Part shown: piece after piece, positions 36,210 to 47,772 of the stretch
Layout of the letters: the number at the start of each line of letters is the position of its first letter
Position numbering within the stretch: position 1 is the first letter of the stretch
Assembly: GCF_000002865.3 (NCBI RefSeq)
Contig: NW_001865066.1
Coordinates: 133,216-197,215, forward strand
Length of the DNA stretch: 64,000 nucleotides
Origin: Monosiga brevicollis MX1
Taxonomy: Eukaryota; Opisthokonta; Choanoflagellata; Craspedida; Salpingoecidae
Reading direction: 5' to 3'
Program-made: the position numbers and the translations under genes
The notes under the pieces: generated by a model
The model's database searches: none
Told to the model about the DNA's origin: nothing
What the model saw: only the letters and a program-made list of their open reading frames with translations

Positions 36210-37286
36210 TCCGCGGGTGTGCCTTCTTCTTCCACACAGACCCCAGCGTTGAGAGGAAGAGATAGACCAAACCCACCTCTTGCAATAATTAAATTTTTAT
36301 ACAGTTGCACATCTTAATTTTAAAAAGGATCGACCAATGATTTGCTCGATTGCAACCCGGTTTCACACATGAGCGTTGGAGGTATGCCAGACAGACATGA
36401 CGCGGGTTTTGTGGAAGTGGAAAATATTATTTCTGCTTGTTGAATCCGCACCTACCTTTCCCGGGCCACGCCGCTGCGAAGCCGCGACCCTGTCTCCCTT
36501 TTTTTCCCCACATAAGCGTGTATTGAGAAGTGAGGCGAGACGATTTGAAAGCAGGTTTAGTCGACTCCAATTCAAGAAGGGAATGTTTGTCTCGACTTGA
36601 TTTGCCTTGGGCAAAGTCAAGTCTTGACTAGGGTGAAACGAACATGGGGGTGTGGGAAAGGGCATAAGGCAAGAGGCGAGGTAGAAGCCGGAACACGGTG
36701 GGAGGCAAGGCAGGGACAAAAATGTGCAAAACATGCGCTTTCTCCGCGTGGTTCGGGGGCCGAAGGAGAAAGCACTAGCGTCACTGACGCGCAGAACACC
36801 CGCGCAACAGAAAGACAGTAGACAAGTCTCGCTAAGAGGCTGTCGCGCTCTGTACCGGCGGATAAACTATCAGGAAACAAACAAACAAGAGGTCTTGCAG
36901 AACACGAGTCCTCGGTTGCAGGAGTCTCATGACGAGCAAGAACATGTAATAGCCCGGGAATTTCATTTTTTCTTTTTTCTTTTCTTGGTTTTCAGTCGTC
37001 ATTTTTCATCATCAATCTCTGTCACTGCTGTTGTCGTCGCCGCCAAAAGTGTGATGGTCGTCGCCGTCAACATGCATTGGCATCCACCAACAGGATACTG
37101 AAAGCCGTTGCCTGATACAAGGATCTCGTTGAGCTGGTTGGGGCAAAGAAGCGGTGGCACCGAAAAGACTCCACTACAAACATCATCGTCATCGTCATTG
37201 GTGTGTCCCAAGTGCTTCCTCAACCCAAATTGTCAGCAAGTCATCACTTGCGCCAGACAGCAGTTCCGCGGCAACGGAAAACCGCC
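36210..37286. other. Long convergent intergenic region
   Basis: This is 1,077 nt between the CRLS1 and G3BP 3' ends. An AT-rich stretch at 36284-36330 could hold a poly(A) signal. The rest is unremarkable. I see no RNA gene or exon, which makes it unusually long for a convergent spacer in this window. Confidence 0.4.
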
Positions 37287-40131
37287 TTAGGCCTTGGGGG
37301 CCGAGCGCGCAGCGCCACGGCCACCGGGAGCGCCGCCGGCACCACGGCCCGTACCGCGGCCACCACGCGCGCGACCACCACGGCTAGTCAAAGAAGAAAA
37401 GGAAATTTAAAGAAATGCGAGTGAGCTCAGGTCCGGACCATCAAGGGGCAAGGTAGCTGCTTAGAGTAGAGTGGGAGGTGTTTACCTGCGACCACGTGGG
37501 TCTGATCGGCGCTCCTTGCGCTCCTGGACCACGAGGGTCACATTCTCGAGCTTCAACTGCACACACGCCAGCAGCAACGAAGCAATACCAGGGCATGAGC
37601 GTGGTGAACCAGTGCCGCGGGGAGTACACACTTGGTTTCAATGGACAAAGACCAGAAGCAAATGTGTGCCAATTGAAAACAGATAAACGGCGGACGCGCA
37701 CGAAATGAAGCCGAGGCGGAAACAAGTTCATACGTCAGCTTCATCGGCGTTCTTGGCGTTTTGAGCATCGGCTTCGGTGGCAAAAGACAAAAAGGCAAAC
37801 TTGGGGGTGGGGCGGTTCTTGTCGTGAGTTGCAATCACATCCACACACTTCCTGAGTGCCGCTCTCGGGCACATTTGGAATGTAAATGCCATGGCTCAAG
37901 GGAGCCTCCTCGGCCTTGGTCGAGGGCTTGCGACCACCTGAGCGGGGAGCACGCGTGCGATCACCATCTGTTGCCTCATCGGCCGCGTCAGCAGCGGGGG
38001 TTGCGGCATCGGCAGGAGCGGCAGGCTGGGCAGCGGCGGGAGCAGCAGCGGGAGCCGTCTTGGCAGCAGGGGCAGCACGGCGAGCAGCAGCCGCAGGAGC
38101 CGCCGCAGTGGTGGACTGGGCAGGCTGGGCAGCCGCACGGCCAGCCCAAGAGAGCGTTGCGGCAGGAGCCTTGGGTTCCGGGGCAGCCTGAGTCTTGGCG
38201 GGCTCAGAGGCTGGAGCCTTGGCTGCCTGAGGCTTGGCGGACTTGGCAGTCTCAGCCTGAGGCTTGGCGGACTTGGGCGTCGAGTCGGCTTGAGCCTTGG
38301 CGGGCTTGGTCTCCTTTGGAGGCTTGGCCTCCTGGGCCTTGGCGGGCTTGGTCTCCTTGGCGGGCTTGGCCTCCTGAGCCTTGGCGGGCTTGGCGGCAGG
38401 GGCGGCCTGCTCAGCAGCGGGCGCAGCCTCAACAGTGGGTGCGGCAGGTGCGGCCACATGACCGTTCATGACCTGCTCCTTGGCAGCTGGGTGGGCAGCC
38501 GGCACGGTGGGCGCAGGTTCATCCTCCTCCTTGAGATAACGGAACATATCGTTCTGGATGGCGTATCCCTGCTGACCGACGTGCTGTGGATGGTTGGTGG
38601 CAAAGACAGGGGAAAGAAGGGGATCAAAGGATGAGGCATGCAAGACTTGAGGAGAAAAGAAGCAGACAGCATTCGCAAGCTTGGCTCAGAAGAAAAACAA
38701 AAACAAAAACGAAAAACGCGCTGGACACTGGCACTTTGTCACACCTTGAGAACGAAAACCTGAGTAAACTTGCGCTTTGTGGCCGGGAGCTGGGTTGAGT
38801 TGGCGCTGAGCCAGCCCAGGACGTGAAGGACAACACCACGGTCAATGGTCATCTGAGCGTCAAGGTGGGAGACCTCTGTACGAGGCTTCCAGAAGCCCAG
38901 ATCTTTGATGACCTGCTTGATTTGATCAGCCGAGTGGACAGGCTTGATCGTATCGGCCTCCTCACCATGCACCATGACGGCATCATGCATGTAAAGCCTG
39001 CGAGGTGGGCGGCATCGGAGAACAAGTGACGTGGGGGGGGAATTTATTTTTATGACAAACAGGGGAGGAGAGGGAACAAATGGAACGAGAGTGAGAAGGG
39101 CAGAATATTCAAGAACGATCGTAGCCGAAGCCGGGCTAAGCACGGCTGCTTTTGTCTCGCGGCAGGTGGTCAGTAACGGATGGGGTGGGACTGACTTGAC
39201 GAGCTTATCAGCGTCCTCCGCGTGCTCATGCAGAGCCTGATAGTACGTCTTGACAAACTCGTGGCCAATGGCCAGCGCCAGCTTGAGGTTGGATTCCCTG
39301 TTGAGGATGTGGTTTGAACCAAGAATCGCGCAAAAAGGATGAGCATTGACAGTAAAAAAAAGGAGGGGAGAGGGGAGGGTTGGGCTACTATAGATGAATC
39401 ACGCATGCTGAAGAAAAACGACGATCAACCACAACACCAACGGCACAGTTCGTGTGATGCAAAGGGAGCGGTAAAGCAAGGCAAGTGATGGAGATTGTGG
39501 CGAGTTGAATCAGTGCGCCAGGTTTGACCTCGCCCCCAGTCCGAAGAGAAGTTAAAAAAAAAAAAAAGATGAGGCAGCAACAGCCGTCTCAACTGTAGCA
39601 CCAGGACTTTGAAAGAAAGAGAAAGAACGAGAGGAGGATAAGGGGACACAGAGGACGAGAGAGGCTCGGAATGGGCCGAGTCTGGCCATCACTGGCTGGA
39701 CAGCGACGAGCGTCGCAACTCAAGATGCTTCACTTCACCGCCCTCCCAAAAAAAAAAAATCTCGAGGCAGTCGAGACTTTTATTCTCCCTTTCTTTCTCA
39801 ACGGGCAGAGGTCCAGGAGGAGGAGATGGGAGAGGGCAGAGGAATGAATGGTTGTGTTTCTGACGACACGAGAAAGGCCCTTGGACTTGGGATCTGGCTG
39901 TCCCCGCTGGCGCGCGAGGTCCCAAACCAGCCAACGCACACACAACGATGGGGCACGCTGATGGCAGTTGAAGCCATAAAGCCGAGGGAGGGGGGACCAC
40001 ACATACACACCCTCTCCGCCCCTCTCACACTCCTCCACCACCACCATCAACACCGTCCCATCCAGGACCAGAGACAGCACGGCACAGCGTAGAAGCAGAC
40101 CGGCGGGAGGCACTTACGAGGTGGCCGCCAT
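37287..40131 (-). CDS. G3BP: G3BP/Rasputin-type stress-granule RNA-binding protein
   Basis: The order matches G3BP: NTF2-like domain, low-complexity linker, RRM, RGG tail. Exon 1 (40118-40131) encodes only MAATS. After an intron of about 810 nt the NTF2-like fold begins (ESNLKLALAIGHEFVKTYY, then MVHGEEADTIKPVHSADQI, MTIDRGVVLHVLGWL and KFTQVFVLK). The linker is an unusual Lys/Ala/Pro array of KPAKAQEAKPPKET-type units (38170-38420) followed by poly-Ala. The RRM has GIYIPNVPE (RNP2) and PKFAFLSFATEADA (RNP1). The tail is RGGRARGGRGTGRG, with stop at 37287. In animals this protein nucleates stress granules through the NTF2 dimer and RGG. The acidic region of animal G3BP is replaced here by a Lys/Ala/Pro-rich one. 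Confidence 0.88.
38170..38420 (-). repeat. Lys/Ala/Pro tandem repeat in G3BP linker
   Basis: Repeats of about 33-36 nt encode AKPAKAQEAKP / AKPAKETKP / KSAKPQAE variants. The array is open on the other strand too, which produces long false frames at 37761-38471 and 38290-38634. Confidence 0.85.
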
Positions 40132-40480
40132 TGTATCCTGTCCCAGTAGCGAAAGAAGATCACCCGCGCGTTGAGAGAGGAACAACCAAAGTGTCTGTCT
40201 GCCAGAGAGAGAGAAAACGAAAAAAGTGCATTTGAGTCGAGGCCACTGAACACACTCACTCACTCACACACTCACTCTCTCTCTCACACACACACTTCCT
40301 TTATCCTTTGTGCTTGTGACCTCGTTTCTTTTGTTCTCAATTTCTTTTGTTCCCTCTCTCTCGCTCTCTCATGTAATTCTTTTGTTCTTTCTTTTACAAT
40401 TCTTTTGTTCTCGATCTCTTTTGTTCTCGACTGATTCTTTTGTTCTCTTCTTTTGTTCTCTCTTTCCTCTCGCTCTCTCG

Positions 40481-40531
<51 letters not shown>

Positions 40532-41601
40532 CTCTCTCATATCTTTTGTGTTCGCGGGACCTCGAGCGTTTGGCGGCGGCGGCAGGTCTTCAGAAAGCAA
40601 AAAAAAAAGGACGACGAGGTTCATCACCTCGTGCCTTGGCATCGAGACAAGCTCGTTCAGAACCATGTGCACATGGGCGGTCCAAGTCTTCAGCACACCC
40701 CACACAACACAATCTATCGAGCTGTTTAGCCATTCAGATATGAACGTTACAGGCGCCCATAACTTCTCATACATCACAAGCACTGGCGCCTAATCAGGAC
40801 GCTCTCTCTCGCTCTCCCTCTCTCCAGCGGTTCTTTGAGGAATCATCACACGATCATTAAGGCCACGGCACGGCCAGCAGTCGACAGCAGTTGATCCTTC
40901 AATCTCACCCACCTGCTCAGGCGAGACGCTGCCCCCGTCGCATGCCACCCGCCGCCACTTTCTGCCTCGCTTCCTAACATCCGCACCTCGCTCTGCGTGT
41001 GTGTGTCTCTCTCTCCATCTGATCGATCGGCATGCGGGCAGACCGACCAAGTGTAACTCTGGATCACATTCGGTTGCGTTCACTCGCTTGGCGCTTGCAA
41101 GCCATCTTGCAGAAAAACGGCAATCGCTGCCACGTGGTTTTTCCGGCCTGACCTTTACAGGCAATGTCCTCTTTTCTCCTTAATGCTGACATCCGGAAAA
41201 CGACATACTTAACTACATTCCTCTAAAGTAAATCGTCGTCTCAACGGCTCTTGTCAGCATTGTTGGCTCAAACAGCCTGACAACCGACCAGGAGGTAAAT
41301 GAACGATTCCACACACTAATCGCTGATTTGTTAACCGTAAAAGTCTAAGTTTATGAAGAAACATTTCACGTTTGTGCAGTTGGAAGCTGCGGACGATCGC
41401 GCTGTCACTTCCACTGCCGCCGCCGCTGCCGCCGTCGCCGCCGCCGCTGTGCTGCTGACGCGTTGCTGATTGTTGGTTGTAGTGTTCAGCCTGATCGAGC
41501 CAGAGGTCGAGGGCGCGCGGTAGCGAGGCCACAATGGAGCAGCAGTGATCACCTGCGCGCATGCCAAGCACGCACGCTGTTGTTAGCGCCACAACGCCAT
41601 C
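40132..41601. promoter_or_regulatory. Divergent promoter region G3BP / CANT1
   Basis: This 1.47-kb head-to-head spacer contains an array of TTCTTTTGTTCTC-like units (about 40322-40470), a (CT)n tract (about 40478-40540) and a CCGCCG-rich stretch (41417-41455). No exon with family similarity was found. Confidence 0.5.
40322..40470. repeat. TTCTTTTGTTCTC degenerate array
   Basis: At least seven copies of TTCTTTTGTTCT-like 12-13-mers occur in 150 nt, two preceded by TTACAA. They run directly into a (CT)n tract ending about 40540. Confidence 0.85.
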
Positions 41602-43130
41602 ATGCAGTCCTGGAACAAAGTCCGGACACCCCTCCCAACCTCCGTTTATGCCCCGCCGCCGCCCCGTCGTCGCATTGGCGTCATTGCCTTTATCATTGCC
41701 GTCTCCCTCCTTGCCGTGCTACTGGTTCGATGTTGTGTCCTCTTGCCACCACCCAGGCACATCGAAGCTCCCGGTGGACGCGGCCGGCTCATTGGGAAAC
41801 CGATCTCACATGCTGCCGCCTTGCAGGTCAGCCAACACGCCCCGGCCTCCTTGCCGCGAGCTACCGTTACTGGCAAGGTACCTGCCGTCGGCTTTGATCG
41901 GTACGTGTCTGCGCTTCTTGGCCTCAGCCTTGTCTTGCTTATCCACGACCCCTTCCAAGGTAGCTGCCGAACCTTCTTCTCAACACACCCAAACTTGCTT
42001 CGTGGTGTGAACACAGCTACAACGATACCTATCCGCTGACCACCCCCGTACAGCTGCCTGATGGGACTCGGCGCTTCCGCCTTGCCCTCGTGGCTGATCC
42101 CGACAAAGCCAGCCAAGTTTCCTCCTCTGTACGCTCCTTGCCAAGCCCGCCGTCCTCCCGCCACCATGACCACGTGCGCGCACACACCGCTTGGCTGACA
42201 TCGCAGCTGACATACTTCTTATCGCATAGGCCTGGGAGAGTCGTCTCCTTCTAGCCACTCTCACCCGCAGCCCTCGTGGCGTCTACTCGGTAAAACATGT
42301 GCACCCACCTGCCGACAACCACCTCTGAAGCCATGTCTGAAGAAATGCTGTGCCCAATAGATTGAATTCGATCCAGCTGGCCCCCGTCGTCTTCAAGCCT
42401 CGCTCGCCGCCAAAGGCCGAGGCGCTGAGCTCTCTGAACTTCAAGTGTACAACGGTCGTGTACGGGCCCGCCTTTGTCAATGCCCTGACAACAGCGTGTC
42501 CTCGGTATGCCTTGACCACCACACATGTGCTTGCCTCGATGACAGCTTTACACGGTTGACGATCGAACCGGCATTGTCTACGAAATTGTGAACTTGCAAC
42601 GCCTTGTGCCCAGGCACATCCTCTCGGATGGCAACGGGGTCTCGAGCAAGGGGCTCAAGGCCGAATGGATGGCCGTCAAAAACCGCCAGCTCTTTGTTGG
42701 TGGCCTTGGTCGTGATTGGACCACGCCCACGGGCGACTTCGTCAATGCCGACCCCAAATGGATAAAGGTCATTTCCCCCTCGGGAGCTCTGTTTCATGTC
42801 AACTGGACCCTCAATTACAACGCCCTGCAAATTGCCGCTCAAACGGGCATCAACGGGTCGGTGTTGCACCCTTCTCCTTTCCCCCTTCTCCCTTCCAGCC
42901 GACATTACTGGCCCTGTGCTGATATTGTAAATACCCAATGCCCCCATTTCACAGGTACCTGTGGCATGAGGCTGCCACTTGGTCGTCGTATCTTGAGCGC
43001 TGGGTCTTTTGCCCTCGTCGCGTATCCAATCAACCCTACGATGAAAACCTGGTTGGTTCTTGGCTCATTGATCATGGCCAATCACGCCGCCCTGGCAACC
43101 AAACCTGAACGCCCAGTGTGTGTTTTTTTT

Positions 43131-43162
<32 letters not shown>

Positions 43163-43647
43163 GTTATTTCATTATTTATTTATTTTTTTTTTTTTGGTTC
43201 TAGGACCTGCTGCGCGGCTCCAACCTCGTGCTGACAGCGGATGAGCACTTCAAGGTAAGCCTTCTTTTTGCTGTTCATATTTTGCAGAGTGCACTTGACT
43301 CGGGGTGCTTCTCGGTGCCATCCCATAGACTGTGACGACCATGGCCATTGGCCAGCGCGTCCCGGCGCGAGGATTTAGCTCGATCAAATTTGTGCCTGGC
43401 TATGATGGCTCCGAGGTGAGAAGGAGGACAGCATGCTCTGTCTCAGGCATGCCGTTGCTCGGCTTGATACCTTCCCTCAGCTCACCATCATTTGTTGTCG
43501 TGTCCTTAGCTGATTGCCCTCAAGACGGAGGAGTTTGCCAACGGCACGCGTAGCTTCCTGTCAGTTTTGGATATTGCCTCTGGCACCGTGCTACTTCCTG
43601 ATCAGCTCATATCCCAGGAAAAGCTGGAGGGCCTCGAGTTTATCTAG
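41602..43647 (+). CDS. CANT1: Calcium-activated nucleotidase (CANT1/apyrase family)
   Basis: This is an ER/Golgi or secreted Ca2+-dependent nucleoside diphosphatase that hydrolyses UDP/GDP released by glycosyltransferases. The ATG at 41602 is followed by PPPPRRRIGVIAFIIAV, a signal anchor. Exons then match the five-bladed propeller of CANT1: YNDTYPL, FRLALVADPDKAS, AKGRGAELSELQVYNG, VDDRTGIVYEI, HILSDGNG, KAEWMAVKNRQLFVGGLG, WTTPTGDFVN, NWTLNYNALQIAAQ, RGFSSIKFVPGYDGSE and the terminal KLEGLEFI. The stop is at 43647. Acidic residues lining the Ca2+ site (SDGNG, KAEW) are kept. One intron (about 43115-43203) is nearly all T and G homopolymers. It may act with the GT31 enzyme as UDP scavenger, but only in a general pathway sense. 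Confidence 0.92.
43127..43197. repeat. Poly-T / poly-G / poly-T run in CANT1 intron
   Basis: T runs (interrupted by one G) are followed by about 19 G, then ATT-rich sequence and a 13-T run just before TTCTAG. The composite fills most of a short intron and could fold as a G-rich structure in the transcript. Confidence 0.9.
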
Positions 43648-44315
43648 CTCCATCAGACCATCAAGCCCATTTTCCACATCTAAACATCTTACTCCACTTT
43701 CTTTTTTTTTTCTTTTTTTCGTTTTGGTTGTTTGGAGGCCGCATTCGGTGCCGTTCTGAGAGCGCCGCCTTTCGCCTGATGTTGGACACCACATGTCGGT
43801 GATGGGCATCCCCAACATTCAATTCGATTCTCATTCCTGACGTGCTGACCCGGCACAAGTTCGATTCTACCAAGTGGATAAATTTTTCCTTCGATTTTGG
43901 AGAAAACAAAGACACTGGGGAGTTTGTTGCTGCGGCAAAGTGTCTACAGCCGAGCATAAAAAGAAGAGAGAAAGAAAAGAAAAAGCACAAAGGGAGCACA
44001 CCGTGCCTACGATAAGAAATGGAGAAGCGTTGTTGCGATATGACCAGGGCCGTTGTCGCGGTGGGTGACGAACACCATGCCGACCTCCTCTTGTCGGAAT
44101 TACAAAACTCCAATGGCTTGACCGACCAAGGGGTAATAGGAGCACAAGCGCAAACAAAAAAAAAGGGGGGGGAGAGGAGACGAAAGGAGAGGGAGACTAG
44201 GAAAGAGGCATGGTAAAAGGAAGGGATGGACCAGGCAAGACTAACAAGGGGGCATGGAGGAGGTAAGGCCCCACATGCCTGTGGCCCAGCCTCGAAAACC
44301 GCCGAGAAAAGCACA
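43648..44315. other. Convergent intergenic region
   Basis: This is 668 nt between CANT1 and NDUFV2. There are T-rich (43700-43725) and A/G-rich (43960-43990, 44155-44210) patches. No exon or RNA gene was recognised. Confidence 0.45.
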
Positions 44316-45723
<1,408 letters not shown>

Positions 45724-46447
45724 TCTGTCGGGTCTGGCTGTCTGTCGGTGTGAGAGAGAGAGTGAAAAGAGACGAGCGCGGGTCAGAGATGGAGTCGATA
45801 TGCCTCAAGGGCCAAGAGGGATGGATGGGAGGTGGAGAGGCGATGAGAGATGTAGAGGTGGAGATGTTCTCACAAGGCGGGACCTGTAAGCAGGAAGCAG
45901 AGGTGTAAGCAATTGAGGAGAAAGCTCTAGAGAAAGCAGCTATCGCAAGTGCTGGTACAGAGAGACGATACCCACACAGAGACAAAAGAGTCGAGCGCAG
46001 CGTGAAGCACCGGCCCAAAGGTAAAACAACAACACGACTCAACATCGTGTCCCTTCTTCTCGTCACACATACCAAGTGTAACAACATTCACACTAACAGG
46101 TATTGGTCGTTAAAGTGTGAAAAATGTTACAGTATCTCATCGACCCGGTTAGTGACCATCAGAGAGAGAGAGAGCGCGCGAGAGAGAGAGAGAGAGAGAA
46201 AAATATTCAGAAAAGGAGATCAACGAGTGCAAAAGGGCAGCGCGGGGTGCTAATGCGAGGCGGGCTGTGGGATGTAAAGGCCGGCCCTTTCCACCTTCTC
46301 TCTCTGTCTGTCTGTTATGGGCTCGCTCACTTGCTTTTGGATCCATCTTCTGCTCTACTCGGTTTGTTGCTTCGCTGTTGCGGTGTGTGGCCGGTCGCGT
46401 CGCATGGTGCAGATCAGCAAGCGCTTCCAAGACAGTTTGCAAGCATC
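45724..46447. promoter_or_regulatory. Divergent promoter region NDUFV2 / PFDN6
   Basis: This 724-nt spacer has a short (GA)n tract at about 46160-46199 and an imperfect TGTAACA/TGTTACA pair flanking 46076-46130. No exon is seen apart from the prefoldin 5'UTR. Confidence 0.5.
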
Positions 46448-47298
46448 ATGGCGGCCAAGCTCAAGGAGCTGCAGTCGCAGCATCAAAAGATTATTGATGA
46501 AATCTCGAGCATCCAGTCTGGTACGGCTTGTGCTTTTTTTTTCCCCCTTGGCTTGGCTGCTTGTCTCTGCATGACCTCATTCGACCGTGCCCTTCTGGCC
46601 GGAATTGGGGGTATCGAGCAGAAAAGAGCAAGCATGTGACGACAATTGACCAGCTCAACACCCAGCTAGGCGAGAACAAGCTTGTGGCTCAGGTATCCCA
46701 CTTGACAAGACAATTTGGACGTATTGACGGTGATGGGGACCCCTGCCCCGCGCCACACTGATTTATGTGTCATGTGCTGGTTTTCAACGCCTCAGGAACT
46801 GGATCTCGTGGATGAGAGTGAGGAGGAGGTTGTGTTCAAACTCGTAGGCCCAGCCCTGCTCAAGCAGGACCTGGACGAGGCCAAGGCCAATGTGGCCAAG
46901 CGCATTGACTACATCACCAAAGAAATGTCCGTGAACCTTTGCTCTGTCGCGCCAACCGCCGGGCCGAGCCGCTGCTCGCGCTCTGTGTCTCCGTTGGTGG
47001 CTTTGGTGACTTGGTTGCGCCGCTTGACCTTGACATGCCTCAACCTTTGATTCACTAGTGAGCGTTACACAAAGCTTGTAAAGGACTGCCAGACCCGCGA
47101 GGAGGCGGCCGAGCAGAAGGAGCAGGAGCTCCGCGCCAAGCGCACCGAAGCCGTATGTTTGCAAGCACAAACTGCACCCCCTGCTTGCTGGCCGAGTGTC
47201 GAGCCGTGTCTCGTGCTCTCATTGTTGCCCATGTGCCCTCATTGTGGCCTCCTTGGTCTGGTTCCGCGCTTCGACAGGAGCAAAAGGCAAAGAAGTAA
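46448..47298 (+). CDS. PFDN6: Prefoldin subunit 6 (beta-type)
   Basis: This is a jellyfish co-chaperone that hands actin and tubulin to CCT. The ATG at 46448 starts MAAKLKELQSQHQKIIDEIS. The exons continue EKSKHVTTIDQLNTQLGENK, then ELDLVDESEEEVVFKLVGP, ALLKQDLDEAKANVAKRID and YITKE. The second coiled-coil arm RYTKLVKDCQTREEAAEQ leads to a short basic end, EQKAKK, and a stop at 47298. The VVFKLVGPALLKQDL block and total length (about 130 residues) identify subunit 6. Five small exons are seen. An upstream ATG in another frame (about 46404) would give an unrelated short peptide and is not favoured. Confidence 0.92.
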
Positions 47299-47772
47299 AT
47301 GGACCCCCGCCAAACCGATCTCCTGTTTTCTTTTCTATCCTGTTTTGCCTTTGAGAAATGGCGGCTCAAGCATTCAAAGAAGGGATGCACCCTCTGCCGT
47401 GGTCCACTTGATGCATGCCGCAACCATATCACCCAAAAAGTACTAAATTCAAATTTTGTCTGCATACTTTGGATGGAACAAGGCCACATCGACTCCTTTG
47501 GGTGAAGCATTGGTGGCGCATGCCACCACAGCCATTGCCTCCTCACACCGAGCACACCCTCCCACATCACAACCCTTGTCTAGATGAGTAATAACCACCA
47601 CACATCAGCACACTCGCGCGTGTTCAAACTCAAACTTTCACACACACACACACACACATTCATTCATTTGCCTGACACTTTTTTCGCTCTCTGAAGGGTG
47701 GGCGTCAGCGCCCGATGGCTTGACGGGGCGGACGAATGGCTGCTGGGGAATGTGGATGTCTTGGACGCCAGC
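47299..47772. promoter_or_regulatory. Intergenic region upstream of Tweety homologue
   Basis: This is a 474-nt spacer between same-strand genes. It contains a (CA)n run at about 47638-47658, 115 nt before the Tweety start. Nothing else was recognised. Confidence 0.45.

Noticed and set aside
37761-38471. Plus-strand Trp/Arg/Gln-rich frame opposite the G3BP linker
   Set aside because: It is a shadow of the Lys/Ala/Pro repeat; it has no similarity of its own.
41254-41592. Minus-strand frame with Gly/Ser-rich centre upstream of CANT1
   Set aside because: It begins with GTG, has a CCGCCG-derived low-complexity core and no recognisable family; it is probably promoter sequence.
43845-43880. GTTCGATTC box-B-like element suggesting a tRNA
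   Set aside because: No matching A box, acceptor stem or cloverleaf could be built around it.
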